From Chromatocurvus sp964613795 (GTDB taxonomy: Bacteria > Pseudomonadota > Gammaproteobacteria > Pseudomonadales > Halieaceae), in assembly GCA_964613795.1 (NCBI GenBank), contig CAZTJR010000009.1, positions 48,617 to 112,616 of the forward strand: 64,000 nucleotides of DNA, given 5' to 3'. The notes under the pieces are model-generated. The model worked only from the letters and a program-made list of their open reading frames with translations, ran no database searches and was not told where the DNA came from. The position numbers and the translations under genes were made by a program. Positions 27,449 to 36,008 of the stretch are shown here, in pieces. The number at the start of each line of letters is the position of its first letter. Position 1 is the first letter of the stretch.

Positions 27449-28316
27449 TTCCTGGCTTGACCTGCTGGTACAGCAGCAGAGCCTCGTACTGCTGCTGGCG
27501 ACGTTCGGGGGCATGCTCCTGTTCATGATGTTCGAGCGCCCGCGGCCCGGCGCTGAGGATGCGCCACTGCCCATAGCGCACTGGTTGACCAACTGGAGCC
27601 TGGCGGCGCTCAATTATTTCGCAGTCCTGTGGCTGATGCTGCAGCTTGGCAGCATGCCCTGGGCAAAGTCACTGCAGCCAGAGACCGGACTGTTTGATCT
27701 CATGCCTCCGCTGGTGGCATTGCTGGTGCTGCTGTTCGTGGTTGAAGGCATCGCTTACGCCCTGCACCGCCTCTACCACAGCGTGCCGCTGCTGTGGCGG
27801 ATGCACGCGGTACATCACATGGATCGTGAGCTCGACGTCACCACCTCGCACCGGCATCACACGCTGGAAGTGGTGTTGAACACGCTGGTGCTGCTGCCGC
27901 TGTTCCTGTTCCTTGGCGCGCCGGCTATTGTTCTGGTATTGCTGTCACTGTTCCGGATTTTCGTGGTGCTGTTCAATCACAGCAGCCTCTACCTGCCGGC
28001 GGGTGTAGATCGCCTGCTGGGCGTGTTTATCGCAACGCCGAAGTTCCATCATGTGCACCACCTCAGCGATCAGCAGTACACCAACAGCAACTATGGCACG
28101 GTGGTGCCGTGGTTCGACTATCTGTTGGGCACAGCAAGGCGGCTGCCCGACGCGGAGCAGGCTGCAAAAACGATCGGCCTGGACTATCTGGACAGGCCCG
28201 AAGACGCTCGAATCGATCGGGTGCTGCTGCTGCCGCTGATCTGGCAGCGTTCAGTGGTGGGTGATAATCCGGCGTCGGTTCAGCCTGTTGCGCCCCAGAG
28301 CAGTCGGTCGACATAG
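27435..28316 (+). CDS. Sterol desaturase/fatty acid hydroxylase family membrane protein
   Basis: An integral membrane di-iron enzyme of about 293 residues that hydroxylates or desaturates lipids. The eight-histidine metal centre is visible: HRLYH, HAVHHMD, HRHH, and FHHVHH near the C-terminus, with hydrophobic helices between. The start is uncertain. The open frame begins at 27351, but the GTG at 27435 just inside the previous gene's 3' end (overlap 14 bases) begins directly before the first hydrophobic segment and is preferred. The overlap suggests coupling with the midcut protein. The 3' end overlaps the convergent cyclase gene by 37 bases. The substrate is unknown. Confidence 0.82.
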   Translation: MSLTDSWLDLLVQQQSLVLLLATFGGMLLFMMFERPRPGAEDAPLPIAHWLTNWSLAALNYFAVLWLMLQLGSMPWAKSLQPETGLFDLMPPLVALLVLLFVVEGIAYALHRLYHSVPLLWRMHAVHHMDRELDVTTSHRHHTLEVVLNTLVLLPLFLFLGAPAIVLVLLSLFRIFVVLFNHSSLYLPAGVDRLLGVFIATPKFHHVHHLSDQQYTNSNYGTVVPWFDYLLGTARRLPDAEQAAKTIGLDYLDRPEDARIDRVLLLPLIWQRSVVGDNPASVQPVAPQSSRST

Positions 28317-29365
28317 CTGCGGACGGCCTCGTGCCCGGGCGTGCCGGCACTGGTGAAAGCAAAGGCGGTCTGGTAGCCATCGTCATCACGGCGTGAATGC
28401 ACCGACCGTGCATACAGGTCGCTGGCGCCGTCGGAGGCGAGGTCGGGGTTGACGGTGAAGCTGATCTCGCTCAGGGAAGGAAGATCCAGTGGCAGTCGTG
28501 TCAGCATGCCATCGTAGCCAAGGTTCATGATGCTGCCCCGGTAGGGCTCGTTGATCACCTGCTTTTCGTGCACGCGGTAGAAGCGCAGCGGCAGCTGCAC
28601 AGGCACCCTGGGTGAGGCCCGCATCTCAACTTGCGGCACAGTGATCCTCCGGGGGGCGGTGACGGCTGTCATTTCATACAGATTGACCGGGCCATTCCGC
28701 CCTTTCACGCGCAACTCCCTGATGGCCCCGGTCTCGATGCAGTCTCGCGCTGCACGATAGCTGCTCTCACTGAGCAGGACCTGGCCGCGCAAGCTGACAG
28801 ACTCCACCCTCGCGGCGAAATTCACCTCGTCGCCGATGGCGGTGTACTCGCTATGCTGCTGTGGGCCGAAGCTTCCGACCATGACGTCGCCGGTGTTGAT
28901 GCCAATCCCGGCATGAATTTCCGGGATCCCATTCGCGCTATTGGCAGCGTTTAGGTTGAGCATGGCCTGCTGCATGCGCGCGGCACAGGCCAGCGCTCTG
29001 GGCAGGTGATTCTCCTGAGGCTCGGGCGCGCCAAACAGCGCCATCACGCCGTCTCCCAGAAACTTGTCGACAAAGCCGCCGTGCTGGTGCACCAGCTCTG
29101 TCATGCGCTCAAAAAAAGGCCTGAGCACTGCCACCAGGACATCTGGTTCACAGCTGTCTGCAAGGACAGAGAATCCGCGAAGATCGACAATCAGTAGCGT
29201 GATCAGCCGGGATGCAGGCTCTGCCACCGGAGGGGCGGGGTCGAGCATGTTGTAGGCAAGCTGGGTAATGGCCGCGCGCTCTCGCTCTGCCGCCGGGCTG
29301 CCAATACGATGGCTGATGCCCGTCATGAAAGCCTCGACGCGCGCGCTACAGTCGGCGTTGTCCAT
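28280..29365 (-). CDS. Class III adenylate cyclase with C-terminal PilZ domain
   Basis: A 361-residue soluble protein combining two second-messenger modules. The cyclase domain spans about 50-235: LLIVDLRGFSVLAD gives metal Asp61, VDKFLGDGVMALFG gives Lys101 for adenine and metal Asp105, and YTAIGDEVNFAARVES carries the class IIIb Thr and the transition-state Asn/Arg. Residues about 250-355 resemble PilZ, with RASPR (the RxxxR c-di-GMP motif) and NLGYDG in place of the usual NxSxxG. This would allow c-di-GMP to influence cAMP output. No other input domain or membrane segment is seen. Convergent with the hydroxylase gene and divergent from rdgC. Confidence 0.85.
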   Translation of the reverse strand: MDNADCSARVEAFMTGISHRIGSPAAERERAAITQLAYNMLDPAPPVAEPASRLITLLIVDLRGFSVLADSCEPDVLVAVLRPFFERMTELVHQHGGFVDKFLGDGVMALFGAPEPQENHLPRALACAARMQQAMLNLNAANSANGIPEIHAGIGINTGDVMVGSFGPQQHSEYTAIGDEVNFAARVESVSLRGQVLLSESSYRAARDCIETGAIRELRVKGRNGPVNLYEMTAVTAPRRITVPQVEMRASPRVPVQLPLRFYRVHEKQVINEPYRGSIMNLGYDGMLTRLPLDLPSLSEISFTVNPDLASDGASDLYARSVHSRRDDDGYQTAFAFTSAGTPGHEAVRSYVDRLLWGATG

Positions 29366-29484
29366 GTGTCGTTGTCACCATCCCTGGCTGGGCCGCAGTG
29401 GAAGTCGCGGCCGGATAAGCAAATCGCATCGTAGCGGCACACCCCGTCCGGTACAATGCCGGGATTTTCCAGGAGTCGTTTTTC

Positions 29485-30393
29485 ATGTGGTTCAAGAACC
29501 TTCGTGCTTACCGTCTGACGCAACCTTTTACCCTCACCGCAGATGGACTCGATGAGCAGCTGGCTGCCCACGCGTTTGCGCCCTGTGCGCCCTCGCAGGG
29601 CCTGTCCATTGGCTGGGCCGCGCCCCTCGGTGACGAGGGCGCACCGCTAGTGCATAGCGCCAGCGGGCGCCTGCTTATTCGCCTGCGTCGGGAGGAAAAA
29701 CTGCTGCCGTCGACTGTGGTGCGTGAGCATCTCGAGGAGCGCATCGAGGCTATCGAAGCGACGCAGGGTCGCAAGGTTTACCGCAAGGAGCGCCTGACGC
29801 TGAAGGATGAGGTCATCCAGGACTGCCTGCCGCGGGCGTTCTCGCGCACCACCCACCTGCATGCCTATATCGATCCCGCCACCGGCTGGGTAATGGTGGA
29901 CGCGTCCAGCGCCGCTCGCGCCGAGGAACTGCTTAATCTGTTGCGCGAGTCTATCGGCACCTTCCCGGTGTTGCTGCCGCAGGTAAATGATGCCCCGCTC
30001 GCGACAATGACGCACTGGCTGGTGCACAATAATCTGCCGGATGCCTTCACTGCCGCGGGCGAATGCGAACTGCGCGAGCCCGGTGACGACGGCGGCGTGG
30101 TTCGCGTGCGCGGCGTCGATCTTTTCAGTGAGGAGGTGGAGAGCCATCTGCAGGCGGGTCGTCAGGTGGTCAAGATTGCGTTGGACTGGGATGAGCGCGT
30201 GTCCTTTGTGCTGGCGGAGGATCTTTGTCTGCGCCGGCTGCGTTTTGCCGATGAGTTGATCAAGGAAAACGACGACCTGCCGGAGGATGATGCGCTTGCG
30301 CGACTGGATGCAGACTTTGTGCTGATGTCCGAGGCCGTCGGTGAGCTGTATAGCGAGGTCATGCGCGTCTTTGGCGGCGTTGCCGAAGGATGA
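29485..30393 (+). CDS. rdgC: Recombination-associated protein RdgC
   Basis: A ring-forming DNA-binding protein that restrains RecA and is found in beta- and gammaproteobacteria. The 302-residue length is standard. The N-terminus MWFKNLRAYRLTQPF and the body segments FAPCAPSQGLSIGWAAPLG, KVYRKERLTLKDEVIQDCLPRAFSR and YIDPATGWVMVDASSAARAEELL are diagnostic. AGGAG lies in front of the ATG. It is followed 16 bases later by mnmH in the same orientation. Confidence 0.95.
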   Translation: MWFKNLRAYRLTQPFTLTADGLDEQLAAHAFAPCAPSQGLSIGWAAPLGDEGAPLVHSASGRLLIRLRREEKLLPSTVVREHLEERIEAIEATQGRKVYRKERLTLKDEVIQDCLPRAFSRTTHLHAYIDPATGWVMVDASSAARAEELLNLLRESIGTFPVLLPQVNDAPLATMTHWLVHNNLPDAFTAAGECELREPGDDGGVVRVRGVDLFSEEVESHLQAGRQVVKIALDWDERVSFVLAEDLCLRRLRFADELIKENDDLPEDDALARLDADFVLMSEAVGELYSEVMRVFGGVAEG

Positions 30394-30409
30394 AGCAGGG
30401 CTGATATCG

Positions 30410-31504
30410 ATGCGCCCGGATACCGACAATTATCGGCAACTGTTTCTCAATGATCTGCCATTGATGGACACCCGTGCCCCTGGTGAATTTGCCCGGGGTG
30501 CTTTCCCCGCCGCGGTCAGCCAGCCGCTGATGACAGACGATGAGCGCGCCCGGGTTGGCACCTGTTACAAGAAGGAGGGTCAGGACGCCGCGATTGCCCT
30601 CGGTCACTCGCTGGTGCAGGGCAGCGTGAAGGCGCAGCGGCTGGCGGCGTGGGTCAGATTTGCACAGGCCAACCCCGAGGGTTATCTATACTGCTTTCGC
30701 GGCGGTCTGCGCTCGCAGATTGTCCAGCAATGGCTGGCCGAAGTGGGCGTTCACTATCCCCGCATACGCGGTGGCTACAAGGCCATGCGGCAATACCTGC
30801 TCGCGGAGCTGGAGCGCTGCATTGCCGCTGCGCGCGTTGTTCTGGTATCCGGCAGGACCGGCAGCGGCAAGACCCGGGTCATTCAGGCGCTGTCCAGAGC
30901 AATTGACCTGGAGGGCCTGGCGAACCATCGTGGTTCGACATTCGGTGCACTGCTGTCGCCGCAGCCCAGCCAGATTGACTTCGAGAACCGGCTGGCCATT
31001 GCCCTGATGAAGCGCCTGACCGGGGAGGATGATCTGGTCATTCTGGAAGATGAAGGCAGGCTGATCGGGCGTCTCTCCCTGCCGCAGTCTCTGCGTGAGC
31101 GGATGCAAGATGCTCCCAGGCTTGAGCTGGACATTCCTCTGGAGGAGCGGGTGACGGTAGTCCTTGAGGACTATGTTGTCGATCTGGGTCAGCGGTATCG
31201 CGAGGCATTCGGCGATGCCGGCCCGCAGCAGCATCGCGAGCGCCTGCAATCGGACCTGGCGAGGACGCAGAAAAGACTGGGAGGCTCCCGCTATCAGACG
31301 GTGAGCTCCCTCATGCAAGCCGCGTTTGACGCCCAGGATGACAGTGGGACGCTCGATGGCCATCGCGCGTGGATCACCCTGCTTCTGCGCGACTATTATG
31401 ACCCGATGTATGACTACCAGATGAGCCAGCGGTCGGGCCGGCGCCTGATGACTGGTGATCGCGAGCAGGTGATTCGTGTGGCGTCAGGTACCCTCGATGC
31501 CTGA
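30410..31504 (+). CDS. mnmH: tRNA 2-selenouridine/geranyl-2-thiouridine synthase
   Basis: MnmH (SelU, YbbB) converts 2-thiouridine at the wobble position of tRNAs to 2-selenouridine through a geranylated intermediate. The N-terminal rhodanese domain has LMDTRAPGEF and YLYCFRGGLRSQ with the catalytic Cys95; the C-terminal P-loop domain has VLVSGRTGSGKT at about 145-156 and VILEDEGRLIG. The ATG at 30410 gives 364 residues; the frame extends further upstream into rdgC without homology-like sequence. A partner selD is not in the window. Presence implies selenium use for tRNA modification. Confidence 0.94.
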   Translation: MRPDTDNYRQLFLNDLPLMDTRAPGEFARGAFPAAVSQPLMTDDERARVGTCYKKEGQDAAIALGHSLVQGSVKAQRLAAWVRFAQANPEGYLYCFRGGLRSQIVQQWLAEVGVHYPRIRGGYKAMRQYLLAELERCIAAARVVLVSGRTGSGKTRVIQALSRAIDLEGLANHRGSTFGALLSPQPSQIDFENRLAIALMKRLTGEDDLVILEDEGRLIGRLSLPQSLRERMQDAPRLELDIPLEERVTVVLEDYVVDLGQRYREAFGDAGPQQHRERLQSDLARTQKRLGGSRYQTVSSLMQAAFDAQDDSGTLDGHRAWITLLLRDYYDPMYDYQMSQRSGRRLMTGDREQVIRVASGTLDA

Positions 31505-32002
31505 TGCCGTTGCGGACGCCGCAAACGCGCGCAATGCCTCACCACTGAGCCGATATCCCACCCATTCGCTCTGGGGCAGTGCACCGAAAGATTCGTAAAA
31601 GTCGATCGCCGGCTGATTCCAGTCCAGCACGTTCCATTCAAAGCGGCCGCAGCCGCTGGCCACTGCGAGCTTCGCCAGATACTGCAGCAGGGCTTTGCCG
31701 AGTCCCCGGCCGCGCATGGCATCCGTGACGTAGAGGTCCTCGAGAAACAAGCCGTGCAGGCCCAGCCAGGTGGAATAATTGAAAAACCACACCGCAAAGC
31801 CCGCGGGCTCGCCCGCCAGCTCGGCAATGCTGCAGTGCACCCTGGGCCGGTTGCAGAACAGCGTGGCGCGCAGGCGTTCCGGCGTCGCCTCGACGGCATC
31901 GAGCGCGCGCTCATAGTCGGCCAGTTCACGGATAAAACGCAAAATGGTGTCGATATCCCCTTCGGTCGCGGGGCGGATATTAATATCGGTGTCGGGTTTC
32001 AT
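31484..32002 (-). CDS. GNAT-family N-acetyltransferase
   Basis: A 172-residue acetyl-CoA-dependent transferase. The fold is recognisable from IRPATEGDIDTILRFIRELADYE, FLEDLYVTDAMRGRGLGKALLQYLA (the Q/RxxGxG/A CoA-binding motif) and NVLDWNQPAIDFYESFGA. It belongs to the group resembling diamine (spermidine/thialysine) acetyltransferases, judged by FFNYSTWLGLHGLFLEDLYV. The ATG overlaps the stop of the upstream ion-channel gene (TAATG), so the two are co-translated. It is convergent with mnmH and overlaps its last 21 bases. Confidence 0.88.
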   Translation of the reverse strand: MKPDTDINIRPATEGDIDTILRFIRELADYERALDAVEATPERLRATLFCNRPRVHCSIAELAGEPAGFAVWFFNYSTWLGLHGLFLEDLYVTDAMRGRGLGKALLQYLAKLAVASGCGRFEWNVLDWNQPAIDFYESFGALPQSEWVGYRLSGEALRAFAASATASGIEGT

Positions 32003-32427
32003 TAATTACGGTTCCAGTACTTGGTCATTTCCAGATAGAGGAAAGACGCTGTCCAGGTGATAAGAACCAGGCCGGTGAGGGATTCAAGACCGGTCACGAA
32101 ACGGATTTCCCCGAAGGGCTCGATGTCCCCGAGGCCCAGCGTGGTGTATGACGCGAAAGAGAAGTAAACGCAGGCTGCCAGTGAGCCATCGAAGTTGCCG
32201 CCGAGCGTGCCCCAGCCCTCCGCGTGATGCATGATGTAGAGAATGAGCCCAAAGACCCACACCTCGATAGAATGCGCGGCGAGCGCGGCGAGCACGCCAA
32301 GGACGATGCGGAAGCGGTGCTTGACCTTAAGCAGGGGCATGACCACCGTAAAGCGATAAAGAAATTCGTAGTGAATGATGACAACCAGCGCAATAACGGA
32401 GCTGAGCAGGAAAAAGGTCTTGATCAT
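32002..32427 (-). CDS. Two-transmembrane potassium channel-like protein
   Basis: A 141-residue membrane protein. An N-terminal helix (FFLLSSVIALVVIIHYEFLY), a further hydrophobic segment (VLGVLAALAAHSIEVWVFGLILYIM) and a C-terminal helix flank a pore loop, YTTLGLGDIEPFG. The selectivity-filter segment is T-L-G-L-G-D, where potassium channels usually have TVGYGD; the Tyr is replaced by Leu. There is no regulatory cytoplasmic domain. A weakly selective cation channel is likely. The downstream acetyltransferase is translationally coupled. Confidence 0.82.
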   Translation of the reverse strand: MIKTFFLLSSVIALVVIIHYEFLYRFTVVMPLLKVKHRFRIVLGVLAALAAHSIEVWVFGLILYIMHHAEGWGTLGGNFDGSLAACVYFSFASYTTLGLGDIEPFGEIRFVTGLESLTGLVLITWTASFLYLEMTKYWNRN

Positions 32428-32616
32428 CTCGAGAAGCGCCTGTCGATGTTTAGGGCGTGCATCCGGGACAGGATAGCAATTTTTGACCGCATCGAGAAAA
32501 CGCGGTAAGCGGCAGTCTCTGCGGCAATGTTTCTCTTTACAACGTCAGGCAACAGGTAGACACAAGCGCCACACTGGTGACATCCTCACAACTTTAAGTC
32601 ACGTGAGGACGTCCCC

Positions 32617-34056
32617 TTGGCAACGACAGCAACCGAAGAGCGTATCAAGCGCCTCAAACACCACCTGCAGCAGGAGAATCCCGCGCTGTCCCAGGCGGTG
32701 CAATACTTCCAGGAGCTGGACGCTATCGCCCGCCGCATCGGCTTTATCGGCCATGACGACTCCTACGCCACGCAGATCTCATGGTGGCCCGTGGTGGCGG
32801 TGCTGGGGACTTTTTCCGCCGGTAAATCCACCTTCCTGAACGAGTACCTGGGTGTCGATCTTCAGCGTACCGGCAATCAGGCGATTGACGACAAGTTCAC
32901 CGTGATCTGCTACGGCGAAAACGAGCAGCCGCGCCAGCTGCCGGGCCTCGCCCTGGATGCCGATCCGCGGTTTCCGTTCTACCAGATCAGTGAGCAGGTA
33001 GAGGCGGCATCGAAGGGCGAGGGCAAGCGCGTTGACTCCTTCCTGCAGCTGAAGACCTGTCGGTCCGAGTCGCTGCGTGGCAAGATAATGATCGACTCTC
33101 CCGGCTTCGATGCAGACGAACAGCGCAGTTCCACTCTGCTCATCACCGATCACATTATTGGTCTGTCCGACCTGGTGCTGGTGTTCTTTGACGCCCGTCA
33201 TCCAGAGCCCGGCGCCATGATGGACACGCTCAAGCACCTGGTAGTGGAAACCATCGATCGCAGCGATAGCGATAAGTTTCTCTACATCCTCAATCAGATC
33301 GACAACACGGCACGCGAAGACAATCCCGAGGAAGTGGTTGCCGCCTGGCAGCGGGCGCTGGCCCAGTCCGGCCTGACCGCGGGACGCTTTTACCGCACCT
33401 ACTCCGAAAGTGCCGTGGTGCCCATAGAAGACGAACAGAAGCGTATGCGCATGCAGGCCAAGCGCGACGAGGATCTGGGAGAAATCCGGCGGCGCATCGA
33501 GCAGCTCAACATTGAGCGGGCCTACCGCGTCACCGGCATGCTGGAGCACAGCTGTAAGCACATGCGTGATGTGATGATCCCGCGATTGATTGAGGCGCGG
33601 GATGTGTGGATGACGCGCAACCTGTGGACCAATGTCATTGTCTTCGGCCTGGCGATCGGTCTGTTCCTGTACGTGACGATTACCGGCGATGCCTGGGATG
33701 GCTTCACCTTCCTGCCGCTGGCGGGACTCGACACAACCATGCGCTTGCTCGTGGGGCTCGGTATGGCCGTCCTGGTGCTGTTTATTTACTCGCGCCTGCG
33801 CCGTCTTGCCGGGAAGAGCGTGCTGCGGCGGCTGCAGCGCGACGACAGCCTGGGGTCCGACAAGGTGTATCTGGTTCGCGCCTTCGAGAAGCAGCTGGGC
33901 GCGGTGTTCTCGCCGCTGTTGCCGGGCAAGCTGGCGGGCTGGTCCTCCCGCGTGCAGAAAAAGCTGGAAAAGCTCATCGGAGAAACCGACCGCATGGTCC
34001 AGGCCTTGAATGATCAGTATACGCAGCCCTCGGGTGCCGAGTCGAAGAAGCGCTAG
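32617..34056 (+). CDS. Dynamin-like GTPase with C-terminal membrane segments
   Basis: A 479-residue GTPase. G1 is GTFSAGKST (about 64-72), G3 is DSPG (160-163) and G4 is LNQIDN. The N-terminal GTPase is followed by a helical stalk, two hydrophobic segments (about 335-357 and 372-390) and a short tail, the layout of bacterial dynamin-like or EHD-type proteins that reshape or repair membranes. The start is a TTG preceded by GTGAGGAC; no upstream ATG fits. sseA follows ten bases later and may share its transcript. The function is inferred from the family. Confidence 0.85.
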   Translation: MATTATEERIKRLKHHLQQENPALSQAVQYFQELDAIARRIGFIGHDDSYATQISWWPVVAVLGTFSAGKSTFLNEYLGVDLQRTGNQAIDDKFTVICYGENEQPRQLPGLALDADPRFPFYQISEQVEAASKGEGKRVDSFLQLKTCRSESLRGKIMIDSPGFDADEQRSSTLLITDHIIGLSDLVLVFFDARHPEPGAMMDTLKHLVVETIDRSDSDKFLYILNQIDNTAREDNPEEVVAAWQRALAQSGLTAGRFYRTYSESAVVPIEDEQKRMRMQAKRDEDLGEIRRRIEQLNIERAYRVTGMLEHSCKHMRDVMIPRLIEARDVWMTRNLWTNVIVFGLAIGLFLYVTITGDAWDGFTFLPLAGLDTTMRLLVGLGMAVLVLFIYSRLRRLAGKSVLRRLQRDDSLGSDKVYLVRAFEKQLGAVFSPLLPGKLAGWSSRVQKKLEKLIGETDRMVQALNDQYTQPSGAESKKR

Positions 34057-34065
34057 GCGCAACGG

Positions 34066-34914
34066 ATGGTGGTCGATACAGTGCCCGTTGTCAGCGCCAG
34101 CTGGCTGCGGGAGCACATTGCCTCGCCGGGCCTGGTGATTCTGGACGCCTCCTGGTACCTGCCCGGTGATGATCGCGATTGCCGCGCAGAGTTCAACAGC
34201 GCGCACATCCCGGGTGCGCTGTTCTTCGATATCGACACGCTGGTTGACAGCAATAGCGACCTTCCCCACATGCTGCCGCCGCCTGATGAATTCACTGCGG
34301 CCATGCGCAAACTCGGCCTGAATGGCGACGATCGCATCGTAGTGTACGACAGTGCCGGCCTGTTTTCGGCGCCGCGGGCCTGGTGGATGCTGCGGGTGTT
34401 CGGGCATCATCACGTCTCTGTGCTGGACGGTGGCCTGCCCGCATGGCGCGTCGCGGATGGCCGGCTGGCGAGCGCTGCCGACGAGAATAATGCGGGCCGG
34501 CCCTCCGGCGACTTCACCGCCAGTGCCCCGGATCCCGCGCTGCTGCGTTCGCTGCAGCAGATTCGCGAGGCCATCGGCAGCGGCACGGAACAGATTCTGG
34601 ACGCGCGCTCGGCGCCGCGCTTTCGCGGCGACGTAGCGGAACCGCGGGCTGGACTGCGTTCGGGACACATGCCCGGCGCGCTCAACCTGCCCTATGCGCA
34701 GGTGCTCGATCCCGACACGAAACGCCTGCTTCTACCCGAACAGCTGAAAGCGCGTTTCGTTGCCGCCGGAGTAAACCTGCAGAAGCCCGTGATCACCACC
34801 TGTGGCAGCGGTGTCTCTGCCTGTGTGTTGTCTCTGGCGATGGCACAGGCCACGGGGAGAGATGCACCGGTGTATGACGGTTCCTGGGCGGAGTGGGGAC
34901 GCTACAAGCAATAA
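34066..34914 (+). CDS. sseA: 3-mercaptopyruvate sulfurtransferase
   Basis: A two-rhodanese-domain sulfurtransferase of 282 residues that moves sulfur from 3-mercaptopyruvate to thiols or cyanide. The first, inactive domain has VILDASWYLPGDDRD and HIPGALFFDID; the second has ILDARSAPRFRG, GHMPGALNLPY and the active-site loop TTCGSGVSACV. The CGSG(V/T) loop distinguishes mercaptopyruvate sulfurtransferase from thiosulfate sulfurtransferase (CRKGV), so SseA is the better name. It follows the dynamin-like gene by nine bases and precedes an esterase. Confidence 0.9.
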   Translation: MVVDTVPVVSASWLREHIASPGLVILDASWYLPGDDRDCRAEFNSAHIPGALFFDIDTLVDSNSDLPHMLPPPDEFTAAMRKLGLNGDDRIVVYDSAGLFSAPRAWWMLRVFGHHHVSVLDGGLPAWRVADGRLASAADENNAGRPSGDFTASAPDPALLRSLQQIREAIGSGTEQILDARSAPRFRGDVAEPRAGLRSGHMPGALNLPYAQVLDPDTKRLLLPEQLKARFVAAGVNLQKPVITTCGSGVSACVLSLAMAQATGRDAPVYDGSWAEWGRYKQ

Positions 34915-34923
34915 AAAGGAAAA

Positions 34924-35985
34924 ATGACCATGCCCTATCGCTCTGAAGAGGACCTGCGCCTCGACCCCCGAAGCCGCGAGTTTCTCAGCCAGTTCGACGC
35001 ACCGCTGTTCAAGCAGTCAGCGAACGTCAGCTCCCGCGAGGAGGCGCTGGCGATCGGCAATCGCCCCGAGGCCGTTGCACAGCGTGAGACTACAGCGGAG
35101 CTGCTGGAACTGATGGACGTCGAGGCCGTCACGCCCTCTGAGGGCCTGAGGATCGACACCCGGGAGATTCTCTCGCAGCCCGATGGCAACAGCATCAATC
35201 TGCAGATCATGCGACCGGATACGGAGGAAATACTGCCCTGCGTATACTATATCCACGGTGGCGGCATGATGGAGGGTTCCTGCTTCTGGGGCAATTACCG
35301 GGCCTGGGGGAAGCTGATCGCCCACACCGGCGTGTGCGTGGTGATGGTCGATTTCCGCAACTGCCTGGCCCCGTCTTCCGTGCCGGAAGTGGCGCCCTAT
35401 CCTGCCGGGCTCAACGACTGCGTGTCTGGCTTCCACTGGGTTTATGACAATGCTGACTCCCTCGGCGTCGATTCCTCCCGGCTACTGATTGCCGGTGAGA
35501 GCGGCGGCGGCAACCTGGCGATTGCGACCACGATGTCACTGATCCGCTCCGGCAACGCCGACAGGCAGCTGGGGCTGTATGCGCTCTGTCCCTTCATTGC
35601 GGGGCAGTGGCCGCAGGACGTGCTGCCCTCGTCGCGCGAGAACGAGGGTATTCTTATCAGCGTGCACCACAATCATGCCGCACACGCCTATGGACAGGCC
35701 GCGTTCGAGCAGCAGGATCCCCTGGCGTGGCCGCTGTTTGCGTCAGCGGCGGACCTCAGCGGCTTTCCGCCAACCATGATCAGCGTCAACGAATGCGACC
35801 CCTTGCGGGACGAGGGCATCGCTTTCTATCGCCACCTGCTGGCAGCCGGCGTGAGAGCGCAGTGTCGGCAGGTCATGGGCACATTCCACGCGAACGAGCT
35901 GTTTGTGCCGCTGTTTGCGGATATCTGCCGCACGACGGCGCGGGACATCCGCGGCTGGATTGACGAGAGCAGCACGCACATCTGA
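34924..35985 (+). CDS. Alpha/beta hydrolase of the hormone-sensitive lipase group
   Basis: A 353-residue carboxylesterase. The oxyanion motif is YYIHGGGMMEGS and the nucleophile is in GESGGGNLA, both hallmarks of the HSL (bacterial family IV) esterases; NECDPLRDEG and GTFHANELF supply candidate Asp and His of the triad. There is no signal peptide. AAAAGGAAAA precedes the ATG at ideal spacing, nine bases after sseA, so the dynamin-like gene, sseA and this gene may be one operon. The substrate is unknown. Confidence 0.87.
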   Translation: MTMPYRSEEDLRLDPRSREFLSQFDAPLFKQSANVSSREEALAIGNRPEAVAQRETTAELLELMDVEAVTPSEGLRIDTREILSQPDGNSINLQIMRPDTEEILPCVYYIHGGGMMEGSCFWGNYRAWGKLIAHTGVCVVMVDFRNCLAPSSVPEVAPYPAGLNDCVSGFHWVYDNADSLGVDSSRLLIAGESGGGNLAIATTMSLIRSGNADRQLGLYALCPFIAGQWPQDVLPSSRENEGILISVHHNHAAHAYGQAAFEQQDPLAWPLFASAADLSGFPPTMISVNECDPLRDEGIAFYRHLLAAGVRAQCRQVMGTFHANELFVPLFADICRTTARDIRGWIDESSTHI

Positions 35986-36008
35986 GTCGTTCCGGAGGCA
36001 TCACGGGT

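Noticed and set aside
32779..34668. A 629-codon open frame on the minus strand opposite the dynamin-like and sseA genes
   Set aside because: Composition-driven antisense frame; the plus-strand genes have clear motifs and ribosome-binding sites and this frame has none.
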